DNA of 12,723 nucleotides, from contig CALDNM010000206.1 in NCBI GenBank assembly GCA_937915045.1, positions 1 to 12,723 on the forward strand, given 5' to 3'. Positions 6,594 through 12,723 of the stretch are shown here, one piece after another. The notes under the pieces are model-generated. The model was not told where the DNA came from and made no database searches. It saw only the letters and a program-made list of their open reading frames with translations. Numbering within the stretch: position 1 is the first letter of the stretch; each line of letters begins with the position of its first letter. Origin of the DNA: an uncultured Clostridia bacterium (GTDB taxonomy: Bacteria; Bacillota; Clostridia; Peptostreptococcales; Anaerovoracaceae). The translations under genes and the position numbers were made by a program.

Positions 6594-7543
6594 TGAAAAT
6601 ATTTGACTCTCATTCAGACACGATGGCGGATATCATGGCAAAAAGACACGCCGGAGAGACTGATATAATAAAGAAATATCATATGCCTGATTACAAAAAA
6701 GGAGAAGTCGGAGGCATCATGTACGCTCTCTGGACTGATCCGGATCTCGGCGATCATCAGAAGACGCTGATCGATACACTCGCTGCTTCATTCGAGGAAT
6801 TCGATGAGACAGATGTGGCGGAGCTCGCTTACTGCACGGATGATATCAGAAGGATACAGGCCGGCGGCAAGACGGCAGTAATGCTCGGGATAGAGGGGTT
6901 CGACGGTTTCCACGGAGACCTCGGCTTCCTCCATATGATGTATCATCTCGGCTTCAGACATGCGATGCTGACATGGAACAACGACAATGAATTCGCGGCG
7001 GGAGTCGGACACGAGGGCCCCGGAGACGGCATAACAGAGCTCGGGGAAAAAGCGCTTGCTGTCATGGAAAAACTCGGTATGGTCATAGATGTTTCTCACG
7101 CGAGTGAAAAGACATTCTGGGATATAATGGAGAATACTTCAGGCCCGGTCATAGCGTCGCATTCGAATGCTTACGCTCTTTGTCCGAACAAACGTAATCT
7201 CAAAGATGATCAGATCAAAGCGATAGCTGAAAGAGGCGGAGTCATAGGAATGAACTCGTGGGGCGACTTTATAGATGAAGAGAAACCTACAGTTGAGAAA
7301 CTCGCGGACCACGCTAAGTATATCGCTGATCTCGTTGGCAAGGACTATGTATGCTGCGGATTCGATTTCTGCTGGTATCTCGGAGACGAGGACGATGTAG
7401 AGAATATGGTACCCGGGATCGGAAAATCGTCGGACGCGCAGAACTTTATCAAAGCTCTGGCGGACAGGGGATTCTCGGAAAGTGATCTCAGGAAAGTCGG
7501 AGAAGAAAACATCTTCAGAGTATTTGACGCTGTGATAAAGTAG
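6593..7543 (+). CDS. Membrane-dipeptidase-type metallopeptidase, family M19
   Basis: 316 aa. M19 (renal dipeptidase) enzymes are binuclear-zinc amidohydrolases that split dipeptides and tolerate a D-residue at the C-terminal position. The metal ligands are visible in order: H7 and D9 in DSHSD, the bridging E101 in MLGIEGFDG, H169 in IDVSHAS, H190 in VIASHSNA, and D258 in CCGFDF. The start is fixed by overlap: the permease stop and this ATG share a base in TAATG (6591-6595), with AAAAAAGGAAGAAGG just ahead, so translation was probably coupled to the permease. With the permease broken, ribosomes ending at 5311 would not reach this junction and expression must rely on the local ribosome binding site. 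No signal peptide, hence cytoplasmic. Likely substrates are L,D- or D,D-dipeptides from cell wall, judged from the neighbouring M15D gene. Confidence 0.93.
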   Translation: MKIFDSHSDTMADIMAKRHAGETDIIKKYHMPDYKKGEVGGIMYALWTDPDLGDHQKTLIDTLAASFEEFDETDVAELAYCTDDIRRIQAGGKTAVMLGIEGFDGFHGDLGFLHMMYHLGFRHAMLTWNNDNEFAAGVGHEGPGDGITELGEKALAVMEKLGMVIDVSHASEKTFWDIMENTSGPVIASHSNAYALCPNKRNLKDDQIKAIAERGGVIGMNSWGDFIDEEKPTVEKLADHAKYIADLVGKDYVCCGFDFCWYLGDEDDVENMVPGIGKSSDAQNFIKALADRGFSESDLRKVGEENIFRVFDAVIK

Positions 7544-7572
7544 CAATTATCATAAATGAAAGAAGAGCGGAT

Positions 7573-8331
7573 ATGAACGAATGGCATGACAGTATGGATA
7601 TCAGGATACCCTTCCCTGAAAGGGAATGGTCTTCGGATGTGAAACAGACACCGATAAAAGAATGCGGGGAGAAAATGGTACCGATGAGCTACGCTCCGGG
7701 CCGTATCCTTGTAAGGCCCCAGTATTATCTGCAGGGTCTTGATGGAGCACTTTCCGAGACATTTATGAGAGAGTCTGTATACATGCGTCTGATCGAAGCG
7801 GCTGAAAAGCTTCCTCGGGGATATCACATTATCGTTTATGACGCGTGGAGACCTCAGATCGTGCAAAGATCGCTTTTCGAAGCGATGAGGAAGCGCGTGA
7901 GAGCAAAAAACGCGGGTATGTCCGATGAAGAAGTCAAAAATGCTACGATGAAATACGTTGCTCTTCCAACGGAAGATAAAAGCAAAGCTTCTCCTCACAG
8001 TACAGGAGGAGCGGTCGATCTGACGGTAGCTGATGAAAATGGCATCGTCCTCGATATGGGATCCGGATTCGATGATCTTTCGGAAAAAGCCGGAACGGCA
8101 TATTTCGAAAAGAAGATCGAAAGAGGGATCACGCTCAGCGATAAAGAGCGTGAAGCCGCGGAAAACAGGCGCGCTCTGTATCATCTTATGAAGAATGCCG
8201 GACTTGAAAATTACAGCGATGAATGGTGGCATTATGAATATGGCGACCAGAACTGGGCATGGAATACCGGAAACGCGTACGCGGTATATGGTATGACATC
8301 ACCGGATCTGCCCTGGCTTGAGATCTGCTGA
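7573..8331 (+). CDS. D-Ala-D-Ala dipeptidase, VanX/DdpX-like, family M15D
   Basis: 252 aa. The zinc site and catalytic residues of the VanX family are intact: the arginine in YDAWRP (R93), the SPHSTGGAVDL box with H142 and D149, and EWWHYE with the catalytic base E217 and third ligand H220. The enzyme hydrolyses D-alanyl-D-alanine in the cytoplasm, which has no signal peptide to leave. It lies 29 bases after the M19 gene in the same direction and is followed by a terminator, so it ends the operon. The start ATG has a modest GAAAGAAGAG ahead. No vanHA-type ligase or VanRS-type regulator is nearby, so a catabolic role, as in DdpX of enteric bacteria, is more likely than glycopeptide resistance (inference). 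Confidence 0.93.
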   Translation: MNEWHDSMDIRIPFPEREWSSDVKQTPIKECGEKMVPMSYAPGRILVRPQYYLQGLDGALSETFMRESVYMRLIEAAEKLPRGYHIIVYDAWRPQIVQRSLFEAMRKRVRAKNAGMSDEEVKNATMKYVALPTEDKSKASPHSTGGAVDLTVADENGIVLDMGSGFDDLSEKAGTAYFEKKIERGITLSDKEREAAENRRALYHLMKNAGLENYSDEWWHYEYGDQNWAWNTGNAYAVYGMTSPDLPWLEIC

Positions 8332-8372
8332 TCTGAAAGTAAGGATACCTACATTATATATATTTCATTGCG

Positions 8373-8398
8373 GAGCGGCCTCTCGGGGCCGCTCTTTT
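8373..8398 (+). terminator. Rho-independent terminator after the dipeptidase operon
   Basis: GAGCGGCC (8373-8380) and GGCCGCTC (8387-8394) form a perfect 8-bp GC-rich stem with a 6-nt loop, followed by TTTT. It lies about 40 bases past the M15D stop. Confidence 0.88.
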
Positions 8399-8460
8399 GA
8401 CTGTATACTCATCCACTGAAGAGCTTGAAATTATTGAACCGTACAAATAGTCAGAAAATA

Positions 8461-8489
8461 TTGCGAATGTACACAGCAGATGTTATAAT
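8461..8489 (+). promoter_or_regulatory. Promoter of the EF-G-like gene
   Basis: TTGCGA (8461-8466), 17 bp, then TATAAT (8484-8489) preceded by TGT, an extended -10. Start of RNA near 8496, followed by a leader of about 31 bases with an ideal AGGAGG (8515-8520) six bases before the ATG. Confidence 0.65.
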
Positions 8490-8526
8490 ATTCAAGTCAT
8501 TAAAAATAAATTTTAGGAGGTCTGAA

Positions 8527-10470
8527 ATGAAAGGCTATAACAGCGACACAATAAGGAACATTGCCCTCATCGGACATGGAGGCACTGGAAAAACGACTTT
8601 TTTGGAGGCTGCACTTCTCGAGACAGGTGTGATCAACAGATTAGGCAAGGTAGAAGACGGAAATACAGTATCTGACTGGGATAAAATGGAAATAGCGAAG
8701 AGATATTCCATCAATCAGTCTGTAGTGCCTGTAGAGTATAATAACGTCAAGATCAATTTTGTGGATACACCGGGATTTTTCGATTTCGTGGGAGAGGTCG
8801 ATTCAGCACTTAGAGCCGTTGAAGCTGCTGCTATCGTCATCGACGCGTCCGCAGGTGTGCAGGTTGGTACAGACAAGAGCTGGGACGCGTGTAAAAAATA
8901 CAATATCCCGATTTTCTTCCTCATGAATAAAACGGATAAGGATAACGTAGATATCGATCAGGCTATGTCCGATCTCAAAGAAAGGTTCGGGAACTCCGTA
9001 GTCACTCTCGATGACAAAGACGCTCTGAACGAAGCTATTGCTGAGACTGATGAGGCTCTGCTGGAAAAATTCTTCGATGGAGGAGAATTTACAGATGAAG
9101 AGTTCAGGACAGGACTTGGGAACGGCATAGCGTCCGGAGACATAGTGCCGGTCATAAAGTGTTCGGCTATAAAGGGCGAAGGCATCAAAGAAGCACTTGA
9201 GACATTTATCGACCTGGTACCAAAACCGATGGCGCACGCGCCGTATCCGGCAGTAGACGACAGTGAGAATGAGATAACAGTAGAGCCATCCGCAGACGGC
9301 CCTCTCGCGGCATTCGTATTCAAGACAATAGCTGACCCTCAGCTTGGCAAGATCTCTTTCCTTAAAGTGATCTCCGGAAAGCTTCAGGGCGGAAAAGAAA
9401 TATATATAGCGAACAATGAAAAAGCCGAGAAACTCGGGACAGTCTTTTTCATGAGAGGCAAGAACAGAATAGACGCGACCGGGGCGGAAGCCGGCGACAT
9501 AATCGCGGCGGCCAAGCTCACAGATGTGAAGACTGGATTCACGTTATGTGAAAAAGGCAATGTCATCAAGTTCCCGCCGATAGATTTCCCGAAGCCGGCT
9601 CTTTATATTGCTATAGAGACGCAGGCCAAGGGCGACGAGGAGAAACTCAGCACAGGTCTCCACAGACTTATAGAAGAGGATCCATCGTTTGTTCTCGATA
9701 GAAATACAGAGACGCATCAGACGCTCCTTGGAGGACAGGGAGAGATGCAGCTCAATAATATAATCGCTAAGCTTAAGGATAAATTCGGCGTTGAGGTCGT
9801 AAAAGTCCCTCAGAAGATAGCTTACAGAGAAACTATCAAGGGGACTTCAGATGTTCAGGGCAAGCACAAAAAACAGTCAGGCGGAGCGGGCCAGTACGGC
9901 GACGTACATATCAGGTTCAGCCCGTCGACAGAGGAATTCGAGTTCGTAGAATCGCTGTTTGGCGGTTCGATCCCGAAGAATTATGTGCCGGCAGTAGAAA
10001 AGGGACTCAGAGAGTCTCTGGAAAAGGGACCTCTCGCGGGATGCCGCGTTGTGAACGTAAAGGCGGATCTGTATGACGGATCGTATCACGAGGTCGATTC
10101 GAACGAAGTATCGTTCAAGATCGCGGCTGCCATAGCGTTCAAGAAGGGCATCAAGGAAGCAAGCCCGTGCCTGCTCGAGCCGGTCATGCATCTTGATATA
10201 GAAGTGCCTGACGAATTCATGGGCGACATCATGGGCGACATGAACAAGAGAAGAGGAAGGATCCTTGGATCGGAGCCTATGCAGGGCAATAAACAGAAAG
10301 TATTCGCTGAAGCGCCGCAGGCTGAGCTGTTTGATTACGCTGTCAAAATGCGTTCGATGACTCAGGCAAGAGGAAGCTTTACGATGGAATTTGAAAGATA
10401 TGATCCTGTACCGCCGAATGTTTCGGAGAAGATCATAGCAGAGTATCAGGCTGCTCAGGCGGAAGGCTGA
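8527..10470 (+). CDS. Elongation factor G-like translational GTPase (EF-G paralogue)
   Basis: 647 aa from the ATG at 8527, chosen for the AGGAGG six bases upstream; an in-frame start at 8425 would lie before the promoter. The GTPase domain has the P-loop GHGGTGKT (16-23), DTPG (80-83) and NKTD (134-137). The residue after DTPG is Phe (F84), where canonical EF-G has the catalytic His (DTPGH). Domains II to V are complete: the GGQGEMQL stretch, QSGGAGQYGDVHIRF opening domain IV, DGSYHEVDSNEVSFKIA, and MGDIMGDMNKRRGRILG in domain V. It is slightly shorter than housekeeping EF-G (about 690-700 aa). This marks it as the auxiliary EF-G-like family, whose role (ribosome rescue, recycling or slow-translation conditions) is not settled. 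It is transcribed alone, between its own promoter and terminator, and not beside rpsL/rpsG/tuf as normal fusA is. Confidence 0.93.
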   Translation: MKGYNSDTIRNIALIGHGGTGKTTFLEAALLETGVINRLGKVEDGNTVSDWDKMEIAKRYSINQSVVPVEYNNVKINFVDTPGFFDFVGEVDSALRAVEAAAIVIDASAGVQVGTDKSWDACKKYNIPIFFLMNKTDKDNVDIDQAMSDLKERFGNSVVTLDDKDALNEAIAETDEALLEKFFDGGEFTDEEFRTGLGNGIASGDIVPVIKCSAIKGEGIKEALETFIDLVPKPMAHAPYPAVDDSENEITVEPSADGPLAAFVFKTIADPQLGKISFLKVISGKLQGGKEIYIANNEKAEKLGTVFFMRGKNRIDATGAEAGDIIAAAKLTDVKTGFTLCEKGNVIKFPPIDFPKPALYIAIETQAKGDEEKLSTGLHRLIEEDPSFVLDRNTETHQTLLGGQGEMQLNNIIAKLKDKFGVEVVKVPQKIAYRETIKGTSDVQGKHKKQSGGAGQYGDVHIRFSPSTEEFEFVESLFGGSIPKNYVPAVEKGLRESLEKGPLAGCRVVNVKADLYDGSYHEVDSNEVSFKIAAAIAFKKGIKEASPCLLEPVMHLDIEVPDEFMGDIMGDMNKRRGRILGSEPMQGNKQKVFAEAPQAELFDYAVKMRSMTQARGSFTMEFERYDPVPPNVSEKIIAEYQAAQAEG

Positions 10471-10488
10471 TAACAAATTCGCAATAAA

Positions 10489-10517
10489 GGCCGGGTCGAC
10501 GTTGACCCGGCCCTTTT
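10489..10517 (+). terminator. Rho-independent terminator after the EF-G-like gene
   Basis: GGCCGGGTC (10489-10497) pairs perfectly with GACCCGGCC (10504-10512) around a 6-nt loop, then CTTTTATTT. The right arm also contains the -35 box of the next gene. Confidence 0.93.
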
Positions 10518-10530
10518 ATTTCAATATAAT
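10502..10530 (+). promoter_or_regulatory. Near-consensus promoter nested in the preceding terminator
   Basis: TTGACC (10502-10507) lies across the loop and right arm of the terminator; 17 bp later comes a perfect TATAAT (10525-10530). Initiation seven bases on would fall at about 10537, exactly the A of the next gene's ATG, implying a leaderless mRNA if that ATG is used. Confidence 0.65.
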
Positions 10531-10536
10531 AGGCAT

Positions 10537-11262
10537 ATGAAAACTTATAGAAGAAAATCAAGAAACAATCCCTGGCGCAACACCAGGGATATAAAAAGCG
10601 TGGATCCGGCAAAGGTATGGGGTCTTCTGCTGATGATATTTATGCCGATAATGATCATCAGCATAGCGTCGAACGCTACTATGCGTACAACGGGAGTGTA
10701 TAATTACAACCTGAGTTCATCACAGATATTAAGTACTATGACTGTGTCTATAGATCAAAGCGATCTGACAGATCTGTTTGGGAAATATATGCAGCACCGG
10801 ACCGGTGTTTTTCAGATGAAGCAGAGCACTGCCTACAATCCCCAGAATGTGTTCACCGCCGCTGACCAGAGATTCATGCACAATCTCCGGACGTTCCTGG
10901 ATGTGGATCTCGCGATCGGAATAGTGGCGACGATCATAACAGGACTGGCCATGTTCTTCCTCATAAGATGGAAGAAACACGAGATACATATGCGATATTT
11001 CAAGCGGGGAGCAGTGATATTTCTTATCATGACGGCTGTGTTCACAGTCATTAAGCTCATAACTCCTGTGCTTGATTTTGTGATTTCTCCGCTCAAGGGG
11101 ACCGGATTCAAAGAGGGGGACGCGCTTATCACGATCCTTTCAGCGGGATTCTCACATACTGAGATCCTGTTTGAAGTGCTTATATCGATGATAATATTTG
11201 GTGTCCTTATTTATGTCACCTATCAGGCGGCGGGCAGGAAAAAAATATTCAATGGGTATTGA
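10537..11262 (+). CDS. Four-TM membrane protein, possibly DUF1461/TIGR01906-like
   Basis: 241 aa. A basic N-terminus (MKTYRRKSRNNPWRNTR) is followed by hydrophobic helices at about 26-46, 123-144, 158-179 and 207-229, with a long, probably extracytoplasmic loop at 47-122. This layout, and the sequence FMHNLRTFL just before TM2, resemble the DUF1461 (TIGR01906) membrane family, but the match is from memory and loose; function is unknown in any case. No Shine-Dalgarno precedes the ATG, whose first base coincides with the predicted transcription start. An alternative start is the GTG at 10600 (residue 22), preceded by AGGGA at 10585-10589, which would give 220 aa and leave all four helices intact. 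The DJ-1 gene follows after 24 bases with no terminator, so the two are likely co-transcribed. Confidence 0.8.
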   Translation: MKTYRRKSRNNPWRNTRDIKSVDPAKVWGLLLMIFMPIMIISIASNATMRTTGVYNYNLSSSQILSTMTVSIDQSDLTDLFGKYMQHRTGVFQMKQSTAYNPQNVFTAADQRFMHNLRTFLDVDLAIGIVATIITGLAMFFLIRWKKHEIHMRYFKRGAVIFLIMTAVFTVIKLITPVLDFVISPLKGTGFKEGDALITILSAGFSHTEILFEVLISMIIFGVLIYVTYQAAGRKKIFNGY

Positions 11263-11286
11263 TACTGAGAAAGAAGGCTCGATAAT

Positions 11287-11829
11287 ATGGTATATCTTTA
11301 TTTAGCGGAAGGCTTCGAAGAGATCGAGGCAGTCACGATAGCCGATGTCCTGCGCCGGGGAGGCGCGGATGTGAAGACGGTTTCTACGGGGACAAAGCTT
11401 TTGAAGGGCGCTCACGGGATAGCGGTCGAAGCGGATCTGACTATAGATGAGGCCGATACGGCCGGCTGTGAAATGATCATATTTCCCGGCGGGATGCCGG
11501 GCACGATCAACCTGAAAAAAGACAGACGCGTGACAGATATCATTACTGCATTCGCGAAGGACAGCAATAAAAAGATCGCCGCGATATGCGCGGCACCGAT
11601 GATACTCGGCGGGCTCGGCATACTCAAGGGGAAAAAGGCTACGATATATCCGGGCATGGAAGACGGGCTCACAGGAGCTGAGCCGTGTGAGGACAAAGTG
11701 GTGACTGACGGGAACATAATCACGTCGAAGGCACCCGGGACGGCCATGGAGTTCGCGCTGGAACTTCTCGCCGTATTAAAAGATAAAGCAATAGCTGAAG
11801 AAGTCAGGAAAGGTTTGGTAATGTCATAA
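11287..11829 (+). CDS. DJ-1/PfpI family protein
   Basis: 180 aa, ATG nine bases after AAGAAGG. This is the DJ-1/YajL branch of the class I glutamine amidotransferase-like fold. The nucleophile-elbow Cys is C101 in AAICAAPMILG (equivalent to C106 of human DJ-1), and its acidic partner is E14 in AEGFEEIEAV (E18 in DJ-1). IIFPGGMPG and ITSKAPGTAMEFAL are the other family signatures. The His of the DJ-1 HP motif is Tyr here (ATIYPGM). Members act as redox-sensing chaperones or as glyoxalase/deglycase-like enzymes; which applies here cannot be read. No signal peptide, cytoplasmic. Its TAA overlaps the ATG of the PHP gene (TAATG), so the two are translationally coupled and probably functionally linked, or at least co-expressed. 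Confidence 0.93.
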   Translation: MVYLYLAEGFEEIEAVTIADVLRRGGADVKTVSTGTKLLKGAHGIAVEADLTIDEADTAGCEMIIFPGGMPGTINLKKDRRVTDIITAFAKDSNKKIAAICAAPMILGGLGILKGKKATIYPGMEDGLTGAEPCEDKVVTDGNIITSKAPGTAMEFALELLAVLKDKAIAEEVRKGLVMS

Positions 11830-12623
11830 TGGAAATCAGTGACAAAACGGATTATCACTTGCACACGTACTATTCTGATGGAGTATTTTCTCCGGCACAG
11901 GTAGTAAGCTGGGCGCATGAAAATGGACTGGAACGTATAGCGATCACGGATCACGATGGCGTAGAAGGTATTGAAGAGGCTGAGGAGGCCGCGAAGAAAT
12001 ACGACATAGATGTCACACCAGGGATCGAGTTCAGTACGGCGACGACGGACGGAGTCGGTATCCACATGCTTGGGTACGGGATCGATACGGAGAACCGGGA
12101 GCTGCTGGAGGCTTGTGAGGACATACGCAAAAAAAGGAAGGCAAGAAACGACAGGCTGATCGGGCAGCTCGTGAAAGATGGTTACGATATTTCGATGGAT
12201 GATCTGATCACGAGACCGGGGCAGGATTTTGTCGGAAAGCCTATTATAGCGAGAGCGCTTGTCCGCAAGGGATATATCAAGAACGTGAAAGACGCGTTCG
12301 ATGATATTTTTTCGAGGCCCGAATACCGCAGTATCAAGAAAAAAAAGATACTTGTGGAAGAAGCTATGAAGATAATAATCGATGCCGGAGGAAGGCCGGT
12401 GCTCGCGCATCCCGCTCTGATAAGAGGTATAGGTGAGCGCGGAAGTGAAGAGTTTAAAGAGAATGCTGAAGCCATCATACAGCGGATGCTGGGACACGGG
12501 CTCTGGGGCATCGAGACATATTATCCGAAGTTCACTGAAGAAGAGACAGAGTTCTTCCGTGAAGAGGCGGAAAAATACGATCTGACACCTACAAAGGGCT
12601 CTGATTACCACGGTGATCAATGA
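11829..12623 (+). CDS. PHP-domain phosphoesterase (YciV/RNase AM-like)
   Basis: 264 aa, starting at the ATG that shares a base with the DJ-1 stop. All PHP metal ligands are present: H10 and H12 in YHLHTYYSDG with D17, D41 and H42 in TDHDGV, E67 in GIEFS, H79 in IHMLGY, H194 in LAHPA, and D259 and H261 in GSDYHGD. The insert after H79 (about 90-180) matches the helical insertion of the YciV/TrpH group, which dephosphorylates 3',5'-bisphosphate nucleotides and trims RNA 5' ends. The protein stops three residues after the last ligand (HGDQ), whereas relatives I know run on by roughly 10-20 residues (often a K-P-x-x-x-L-G segment). No such segment is seen in another frame downstream, so this is a natural short end or an old loss rather than a simple frameshift. 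It is probably active. Confidence 0.92.
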   Translation: MEISDKTDYHLHTYYSDGVFSPAQVVSWAHENGLERIAITDHDGVEGIEEAEEAAKKYDIDVTPGIEFSTATTDGVGIHMLGYGIDTENRELLEACEDIRKKRKARNDRLIGQLVKDGYDISMDDLITRPGQDFVGKPIIARALVRKGYIKNVKDAFDDIFSRPEYRSIKKKKILVEEAMKIIIDAGGRPVLAHPALIRGIGERGSEEFKENAEAIIQRMLGHGLWGIETYYPKFTEEETEFFREEAEKYDLTPTKGSDYHGDQ

Positions 12624-12649
12624 TTGATATCAATAAAAAAGGGTATAAT
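12624..12649 (+). promoter_or_regulatory. Possible promoter for the gene at the right edge
   Basis: A perfect TATAAT (12644-12649) follows the PHP stop. The best -35 is TTGATA (12624-12629), but the spacer is only 14 bp, so the pair is weak; a poorer hexamer at 17 bp (TGATTG, 12621-12626) could serve instead. Confidence 0.35.
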
Positions 12650-12689
12650 AAGCACATTACATAGAACTAGTCAGGAAACAGGAGATATT

Positions 12690-12723
12690 ATGAAGATCTA
12701 TAACAGCAGCTGGACGAAAAAAA
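12690..12723 (+). CDS. Start of an unidentified gene, 3' partial
   Basis: An ATG at 12690 follows AGGAG (12680-12684) at a five-base spacing, about 67 bases after the PHP stop. The frame is open to the window edge, giving 11 residues (MKIYNSSWTKK). This is too short to assign to a family. It may continue the same operon or start from the promoter-like TATAAT at 12644. Confidence 0.6.
   Translation, partial: MKIYNSSWTKK

Noticed and set aside
7573..8331. Vancomycin-resistance vanX
   Set aside because: Catalytic motifs match, but vanH, a D-Ala-D-Lac ligase and vanRS are absent; the neighbours point to dipeptide catabolism.
8425..8526. Extra 34-residue N-terminus on the EF-G-like protein
   Set aside because: It spans the promoter, lacks a ribosome binding site, and the ATG at 8527 has an ideal AGGAGG.
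11412..12620. Long open frame (402 codons) on the minus strand opposite DJ-1 and PHP
   Set aside because: It is antisense to two genes with complete catalytic motifs, has no ribosome binding site or recognisable domain, and its composition is low-quality (Arg/Ser/Phe-rich). Similar minus-strand frames at 4068-4793 and 7345-8232 were rejected for the same reason.

Overview
The window looks like the chromosome of an anaerobic low-to-mid-GC Firmicute (Clostridia/Eubacteriales type). The signs are strong purine-rich ribosome binding sites, rho-independent terminators with T-tracts, a short (395 aa) malic enzyme, and an EF-G-like paralogue of the kind found in clostridia. Genus is not resolvable. 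TGG encodes Trp throughout and TGA ends several intact genes, so the standard bacterial code applies.

Layout. (1) 1-2202: the end of a phage late module. It holds a tail-fibre/tail-spike gene open to the left edge, with decapeptide repeats and a C-terminal S74 self-cleaving chaperone, then a small one-TM holin-like protein and a strong terminator. (2) 2203-2491: a non-coding stretch, an intact tRNA-Ala(CGC) with the G3-U70 identity pair, and a strong hairpin; this is probably the phage/host junction. (3) 2492-3679, minus strand: NAD(P)-dependent malic enzyme. (4) 3680-4061: a divergent intergenic region with promoters on both strands, a perfect 10-bp inverted repeat, and six copies of a 16-bp motif whose TGAA cores are spaced 21, 20, 21, 21 and 23 bp. 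The last copy overlaps the -35 box of the rightward promoter. (5) 4062-8398: a cluster of a class A beta-lactamase-fold serine hydrolase without a signal peptide, a YjeM/GadC-type amino-acid permease broken by a TGA codon and a 67-bp insertion, an M19 (renal-type) dipeptidase, and a VanX-like M15D D-Ala-D-Ala dipeptidase, closed by a terminator. (6) 8461-10517: an EF-G-like translational GTPase with its own promoter and terminator. (7) 10502-12623: a four-TM membrane protein, a DJ-1/PfpI protein and a PHP-domain phosphoesterase, apparently one operon. Its promoter starts inside the preceding terminator hairpin. (8) The first 11 codons of a further gene at the right edge.

How the genes fit together. 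The most coherent unit is region 5. Two zinc/metal dipeptidases specific for dipeptides with D-residues, an amino-acid permease and a penicillin-recognising-fold hydrolase read as salvage or catabolism of peptidoglycan-derived D-amino-acid dipeptides (inference). In this genome the permease is apparently dead, or the sequence carries two errors. The phased repeat array next to this unit is the least explained element in the window.
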